23,954 nucleotides of DNA from Spirochaetaceae bacterium (GTDB lineage Bacteria > Spirochaetota > Spirochaetia > SZUA-6 > Bin103), in NCBI GenBank assembly GCA_028818385.1, contig JAPPNY010000194.1:1-23954 (forward strand), read 5' to 3'. Made by a program: the position numbers and the translations under genes. How positions within the stretch are numbered: the stretch's first letter is position 1; every line of letters begins with the position of its first letter. Shown here piece by piece: positions 22,159 to 23,954 of this stretch. A model generated the notes under the pieces. That model had not been told where the DNA came from. It did not search any database and worked only from the letters and a program-made list of their open reading frames with translations.

Positions 22159-23049
22159 ATGCTCAAAGGACGGCTCGGCCTCGAAACCGCACGCGTCCCC
22201 CACACTGACCGGCACGGCCTCATGTGGCTGGGCCGAGGAAACGTCTACGTCGAGTCGGGGACCCTCCGCTTCGTCACGGCAGGATACGGCGACCTCGGCC
22301 CCGGCGACTACGCGATCCCGTTTCAGATGGTGTCCTGTCTGCTCCTTCAGCCCGGCACCACCGTGAGCCACGACGCGCTGCGCATCCTGGCGCGCCACGG
22401 CACCACCGTGATCTGCGTGGGCGAGGACGGCGTGCGGTTCTACGCCAGTCTGCCTGCCGGCCCCGCGGCCTCGGCTCGCGCTCGGCGGCAGATACTGGCC
22501 TGGTGCAATCCCGAAACGCGTATCTCGGTCGTGCGCAAGATGTATGCCTTGCGCTTGGGCGAATTCCTGCCTTCGACCGACATCAACGCGTTGCGAGGCA
22601 TGGAAGGCGCCCGCATGAAGGTCATTTACCAGCGCCTGGCCGAGCGGCACGGCGTCCGCTGGCAGGGGCGTCGCTACGACCGCAACGACCCCGAGTCGGC
22701 GGACGTCGCCAACCAGGCCATCAACCACGCCTCCAGCGCCGTGGAAGGAGCCGCCTTGACCGCGGTCGCTGCCACGGGGACCCTCGCCGAGCTTGGATTC
22801 ATCCACGAGGACTCCAGCAACGCGTTCGCCCTGGACGTATCGGACCTGTTTCGCGACTCCGTCCTTCTGCCGATCGCATTCAGAGCGGCCAGTGCGATTC
22901 TCCGGAAGCGGGAAGGACCGGTCGAGAGAATCGTAAGGCGCTTTGCGGCACAGACCTTTCGACAGGAGAAGCTGATCGTCAACATGATCGATCGCATCAA
23001 GTTCCTGATCGACGGCGACGACGAGCATGACGATAGTCGTAACGCGTAA
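22159..23049 (+). CDS. cas1: CRISPR integrase Cas1 (type I-E)
   Basis: This 296-aa protein is the integrase that inserts new spacers at the leader end with Cas2. Seen catalytic residues are E149 in RGMEGARMK, H216 in GFIHEDSSNAF and D229 in ALDVSDLFR. Their spacing (67 and 13) equals that of E. coli Cas1 (E141, H208, D221), which supports an active enzyme. The N-terminal domain with HGLMWLGRGNVYVESGTL is typical of Cas1e. There is no fusion partner. The ATG at 22159 has no strong ribosome site, so translation may depend on the upstream gene. It overlaps cas2 by 23 bp. Confidence 0.95.
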   Translation: MLKGRLGLETARVPHTDRHGLMWLGRGNVYVESGTLRFVTAGYGDLGPGDYAIPFQMVSCLLLQPGTTVSHDALRILARHGTTVICVGEDGVRFYASLPAGPAASARARRQILAWCNPETRISVVRKMYALRLGEFLPSTDINALRGMEGARMKVIYQRLAERHGVRWQGRRYDRNDPESADVANQAINHASSAVEGAALTAVAATGTLAELGFIHEDSSNAFALDVSDLFRDSVLLPIAFRAASAILRKREGPVERIVRRFAAQTFRQEKLIVNMIDRIKFLIDGDDEHDDSRNA

Positions 23050-23386
23050 CTCTCCGGGACGCTTCCGCGGGTTCCTGGCATCCTGCATGTGCGAGATCGC
23101 ACCGGGTGTGTACACGGCGCCTCGCATGACCGTGGCCGTGAGGGAGCGGATCTGGAGTGTCCTCACCGAGTGGTACCGGCCGGCTCCGGATCACGCGATC
23201 CTGATGACGTGGCCGCAGTCGGCGCTGCCCGGAGGTCAGGAAATCCGCGTGCTCGGGATTCCTCAGCAGGACGTGTGGCGTCACGACGGCGTCTATGTGG
23301 CGAGAAGGGAGGTCGATGAGAAGACGCTCGCGCGCCTTCGAGACCGCGACGGCGAAGACTTGGGCCCATCACCTGACGCAGCGTGA
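23027..23386 (+). CDS. cas2: Cas2e adaptation protein
   Basis: Cas2 is the structural partner of Cas1 in spacer capture. Seen: the N-terminus MTIVVTRNSPGRFRGFLASC, the Cas2e segment IAPGVYTAPRMTVAVRERIW, and LGIPQQDVWRHDGVYVARRE near the usual end at about residue 96. The frame continues with a charged tail of about 23 residues to a stop at 23384-23386. This tail overlaps the start of the exonuclease gene, which lies in the +1 frame. In several type I-E systems Cas2 is fused to a DEDDh exonuclease. Here a +1 shift at the final GCG-TGA-C would join the two, so the split may be natural, programmed, or the result of a one-base change. Confidence 0.92.
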   Translation: MTIVVTRNSPGRFRGFLASCMCEIAPGVYTAPRMTVAVRERIWSVLTEWYRPAPDHAILMTWPQSALPGGQEIRVLGIPQQDVWRHDGVYVARREVDEKTLARLRDRDGEDLGPSPDAA

Positions 23387-23873
23387 CGACTGGCTGGTGA
23401 TCGACGTCGAGACCACGGGCCTCGGCCTTCAAGCCGAAGTCGTGGAGGCGGCGATCATCGGCAGCCGAGGCGATGTCCTCCTCGACACGGTGGTCCGCCC
23501 GCACACTCCTCTGGAGCCACAGGCATCCAGAGTTCATGGTCTCGACGTCGAGGCTCTCCGCGATCGGCCCCGATTCGGGCAGATCCACGGGAAGCTCATG
23601 AAACTCCTGACTCGACGGACCGTAGTCGCGTACCACGCCGAGTTTGACCGGCACGTCCTGGCTCACACGTGCCGGGCAGCCGGATTGCCTCAGATCGAGT
23701 GCACGTGGGAGTGTGCGATGCTCCGATACGAGCAGTGGCGCGGGTTTCGAGCGTCGCTCGCCACGGTCTGCGAGGTCGAGTCCATCGTCGCGGCCGGACC
23801 TCGTCATCGAGCACTGCCAGACGCCCGGCTTGTATGGAACCTGATTCGCCGCATGGCCGGCGAATCAGCGTAA
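23316..23873 (+). CDS. DnaQ-like DEDDh 3'-5' exonuclease
   Basis: This 185-aa exonuclease has motif I WLVIDVETTGLG (D30, E32), the HGLD segment of motif II region, YHAEFDRHVL with its aspartate, and a final HRALPDARLVWNLI supplying the His and Asp of DEDDh. All four acidic positions and the His appear present, so it should be active. Known: DEDDh exonucleases, free or fused to Cas2, trim prespacers for Cas1-Cas2. The ATG at 23316 is preferred because AAGGGAGG lies immediately upstream, inside cas2. The frame is open from 23295. It is the last gene before the CRISPR leader, so a role in spacer trimming is likely (inference). Confidence 0.88.
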   Translation: MRRRSRAFETATAKTWAHHLTQRDDWLVIDVETTGLGLQAEVVEAAIIGSRGDVLLDTVVRPHTPLEPQASRVHGLDVEALRDRPRFGQIHGKLMKLLTRRTVVAYHAEFDRHVLAHTCRAAGLPQIECTWECAMLRYEQWRGFRASLATVCEVESIVAAGPRHRALPDARLVWNLIRRMAGESA

Positions 23874-23925
23874 GCAGTCCACGATCTTTGACATACGAGA
23901 CTTGACTGGGTCAGAATGACGCAGA
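23874..23925 (+). promoter_or_regulatory. CRISPR leader with promoter-like sequence
   Basis: This 52-bp stretch between the exonuclease stop and the first repeat is less GC-rich than its surroundings. It contains TTGACA (23888-23893), a perfect -35, and CAGAAT (23912-23917), four of six to the -10 consensus, with 18 bases between them. Transcription would start close to the first repeat and run into the array. Leaders also guide Cas1-Cas2 insertion; no IHF site could be assigned. Confidence 0.6.
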
Positions 23926-23954
23926 GGTTTCCCCGCCCACGCGGGGATGGACCC
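23926..23954 (+). CRISPR. First repeat of a type I-E CRISPR array (cut by window end)
   Basis: A single 28-29-nt repeat is visible before the window ends. It has the I-E form: GGTTT, then the hairpin CCCCGC-CCAC-GCGGGG (six pairs, four-base loop), then the 8-nt handle ATGGACCC. Its position directly after the leader and the cas operon, and the handle on the right, indicate rightward transcription. Spacers and further repeats lie outside the window, so array length is unknown. Confidence 0.85.

Noticed and set aside
23938..23954. Counting the terminal repeat as a full array with spacers
   Set aside because: Only one repeat is inside the window, so no spacer can be described.

Overview
The window is GC-rich bacterial DNA with dense genes, many GTG starts and frequent stop/start overlaps. 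Nothing in it fixes the taxon. I see no rRNA or tRNA gene and no insertion sequence. It reads as an accessory region: recently recombined paralogues, several gene relics, and a complete type I-E CRISPR-Cas locus at the right end.

Region 1 (1-7352) is signalling. Two nearly identical sigma-54-type response regulators (192-2000 and 5583-7352) flank a convergent hybrid PAS histidine kinase (2010-4301, minus), a membrane-bound LytTR regulator (4378-5265) and a frameshifted receiver relic (about 5320-5440). The regulator copies are identical over 1190 bp but differ by about 7-10% on either side, which looks like gene conversion. Both lack the usual C-terminal DNA-binding domain.

Region 2 (7446-14249) is catabolic: a beta-propeller glycosidase-like protein, a Gfo/Idh/MocA oxidoreductase and three phytanoyl-CoA-dioxygenase-like oxygenases in two tightly overlapping sets. 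An AAA-ATPase/PD-(D/E)XK protein on the minus strand separates the sets. Relics of an M1 aminopeptidase (8423-8569, minus) and a frameshifted HicB (14257-14462) lie at the edges.

Region 3 (14539-23954) is type I-E CRISPR-Cas in the order cas3, casA, casB, casC, casD, casE, cas1, cas2, a DEDDh exonuclease, a short leader and the first repeat, where the window ends. The casA-to-exonuclease genes overlap or nearly abut and look like one operon.

The main discovery candidate is the 277-bp gap between cas3 and casA. It holds a degenerate one-spacer CRISPR unit: pseudo-repeat 17308-17337, a 32-nt pseudo-spacer 17338-17369, and pseudo-repeat 17370-17400. The first 17 nt of the pseudo-spacer match 14 of 17 bases of a site at 17170-17186, in register from spacer position 1. 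Mismatches fall at positions 6, 9 and 12, and there is no match in the distal 15 nt. That site is preceded by AAC and overlaps an extended -10 promoter-like element. It lies just before a strong Shine-Dalgarno plus ATG mini-ORF. This is the expected layout of a crRNA-like regulator (CreR-type cas autorepressor, or CreA of a CreTA RNA toxin-antitoxin) that directs Cascade to its own cas promoter.
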